Below, one piece after another: positions 31,225 to 32,549 of a DNA stretch of 32,549 nt. Each line of letters opens with the position of its first letter. The stretch's first letter is position 1. Origin of the DNA: Thermoguttaceae bacterium (lineage in GTDB: Bacteria; Planctomycetota; Planctomycetia; Pirellulales; Thermoguttaceae); the NCBI GenBank assembly GCA_017454585.1, contig JAFTCU010000342.1:1-32549 (forward strand), read 5' to 3'. Made by a program: the position numbers and the translations under genes. A model generated the notes under the pieces. That model made no database searches. It worked only from the letters and a program-made list of their open reading frames with translations, and was not told the DNA's origin.

Positions 31225-32549
31225 TCATTTTCTGATTACTGCCGCGTCGCTCTTTACGCCGTCAGACGTGACGGTGAGTTTTACGGGGCCGGCTCCCGTG
31301 CGGCTGCGCAGGACGACCATCGCTTTCCCGTAGAAGAGCGAGTGCTCCGCGTCCGTGATCAGTTCGTAGCCCATCGGGTTTCCGTTTCCGATCCCGACCA
31401 GTTCTGCCGGGCCTTCCACCGAGACGCTGAATTTCCGCATCGAGTTCGGGCAAAGCGTCCCTTTCGTGTCCACGGCTTCCACCAGGATGTACGCCAGATC
31501 ATCGTCGCCTGCGAACTGGGTCTTTTCCGGGGTCAAACGCATCGCGGCGTCCGCTCCGGCAGTCTGAACCGTTGTACGGCCGATTTCTTTACCGTCTTTG
31601 TACGCCACCGCCTCGATTTTGCCCGCTTCAAACGGAACGTTTTCCCAGCGGAGCCGGTATTTGTCGATCACGGCGTAGTAGGCCGGCGTTTTCTGCCCGT
31701 CGGACTCTTTATCCGTGAAACTCCACTCACGGATCGAAGCCCACGTTCCGGGTTTCAGACCGTCGAACACGACGCGGAAGTACCGGGCAGGCTGCGCGTT
31801 GGCCGCGTTCACTTCGACCTGGTCTCCATCCGATTTCGCAAATCGGTGCTCGTGGAGCTTCGTCCAGTTCTGACCATCCTGAGATGACTCGACGTGGAAA
31901 CTGTAATTTTCGGGCGACTGTTCCATCACGATCACTTGACGTTTGGCCGCCACAGGCTTCCCAAAATCGAGCTGGAGCCACTGATCCGGGTTTTCATTGG
32001 CGGCGCACCAGCGCGTTTCTGCGTCACCATCAAGGGCTCCCGCGACCGGATTCACGTGGTCGGGGCGGTTTTCCTCGGTGCTGGCGGTCAACTGGATCGA
32101 GTCGCTGAATTTCTTCGTTTCGTTTTCGAATTTGGGAATTTCTTTCAGCTTGGCGCGTTTCCCGAGCGATCTCCCGTTCAGGAAGAGTTCCGCCGAGTCG
32201 CCGTTTGTGTAAACGTAAACCGGGACTTCATCGCCAGCGTTCCAGTTCCAGTGCGGCAGAATGTGGACCGTCAGAGCGTCGGGGTTCCAGTACGCCCGGT
32301 AAATGAAGTACCGGTCCTTGGGGATCCCGCAGAGGTCCACGATGCCGAAGTAGCTGGAGCGGGCCTCTTTATTGAACGGGGACGGCTCGCCGAGGTAGTC
32401 GAAACCGGTCCAGACGAATTCGCCCGCGACGTAGCGGTCCTTTTCCATCCGGTCAAACTCCACGTCCGGAATATCGCCCCACGGAACGGAGCACCAGTCG
32501 TAGCCATCGACCTGGTGGTGGTTTTCGTCGTAAACTTTCTTGGAGGCCG
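31225..32549 (-). CDS. Second GH2 beta-galactosidase-like enzyme with inserted F5/8 type C domain, 5' partial
   Basis: The frame stays open to the right edge, so the N-terminus and most of the barrel are missing; about 440 residues are visible. It is a close paralogue of the GH2 at 25629-28634 and aligns along its whole length (for example GEFVWTGFDY, SSYFGIVDLCGIPKDR, VHILPHWNW, YTNGDSAELFLNG). It keeps the same unusual order: an Ig-like domain interrupted by an F5/8 type C domain, then YRLRWENVPFEAG and a C-terminal Ig-like domain. The catalytic Glu residues lie outside the window. The pair probably acts on related beta-galactosides. I saw no frameshift in the visible part. Confidence 0.93.
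   Translation of the reverse strand, partial: ASKKVYDENHHQVDGYDWCSVPWGDIPDVEFDRMEKDRYVAGEFVWTGFDYLGEPSPFNKEARSSYFGIVDLCGIPKDRYFIYRAYWNPDALTVHILPHWNWNAGDEVPVYVYTNGDSAELFLNGRSLGKRAKLKEIPKFENETKKFSDSIQLTASTEENRPDHVNPVAGALDGDAETRWCAANENPDQWLQLDFGKPVAAKRQVIVMEQSPENYSFHVESSQDGQNWTKLHEHRFAKSDGDQVEVNAANAQPARYFRVVFDGLKPGTWASIREWSFTDKESDGQKTPAYYAVIDKYRLRWENVPFEAGKIEAVAYKDGKEIGRTTVQTAGADAAMRLTPEKTQFAGDDDLAYILVEAVDTKGTLCPNSMRKFSVSVEGPAELVGIGNGNPMGYELITDAEHSLFYGKAMVVLRSRTGAGPVKLTVTSDGVKSDAAVIRK

Overview
The window looks like a chromosomal segment of a planctomycete, most likely a host- or gut-associated carbohydrate degrader. This is inferred from gene content: a DUF1559 pseudopilin-like protein with the planctomycete-type N-terminus, a PEP-CTERM surface protein, a large HzsA-related cytochrome-like protein, a small planctomycete-type lipoprotein, a XylR-like regulator (periplasmic-binding-protein fold plus AraC helix-turn-helix) and several glycoside hydrolases carrying F5/8 type C domains. 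I see no rRNA, CRISPR array, intact insertion sequence or phage structural gene.

Layout. 1-1713 is the 3' part of a GH95-like glycoside hydrolase. 1714-2243 is non-coding and holds a 118-base palindromic element. 2244-2966 is a secreted acidic ankyrin protein. 3083-7263 (minus) holds the HzsA-related protein and a zinc-type alcohol dehydrogenase. 7572-12780 (plus) is a surface cassette: a PEP-CTERM protein built from three ~1.1 kb repeats, an overlapping lipoprotein, and the DUF1559 protein. 12875-16208 is a divergent pair, the XylR-like regulator and an ABC-F ATPase. 16489-17637 is an aldo/keto reductase with a cluster-binding tail. 17704-19379 (minus) is an ECF sigma, membrane protein and secreted coiled-coil module. 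19502-22930 (minus) holds leuC, an EcoRI-type DNA methyltransferase and a DUF362 protein. 23567-24082 is a UmuD-like self-cleaving protease with a DNA-binding-like N-terminus. 24208-24392 (minus) are two tandem tRNA-Cys genes. 24455-30160 (minus) holds an alpha/beta hydrolase, a GH2 enzyme, a secreted helical protein and a TatD-like hydrolase. 30281-31063 is a soluble histidine kinase. 31225-32549 (minus) is the 3' part of a second, paralogous GH2.

How the parts fit. The GH95-like enzyme and the two GH2 enzymes, all with F5/8 type C domains, suggest trimming of fucosylated and galactosylated glycans. The sigma module looks like a surface or envelope stress circuit. The surface cassette probably builds an outer-layer protein. 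The most unusual items are the orphan UmuD-like protein, the orphan EcoRI-type methyltransferase beside promoters that contain GAATTC, the sigma module with no zinc-finger anti-sigma, the HzsA-related protein, and several families of short palindromes and heptamer repeats between genes. Five recognisable housekeeping-type promoters share a 16-base spacer.
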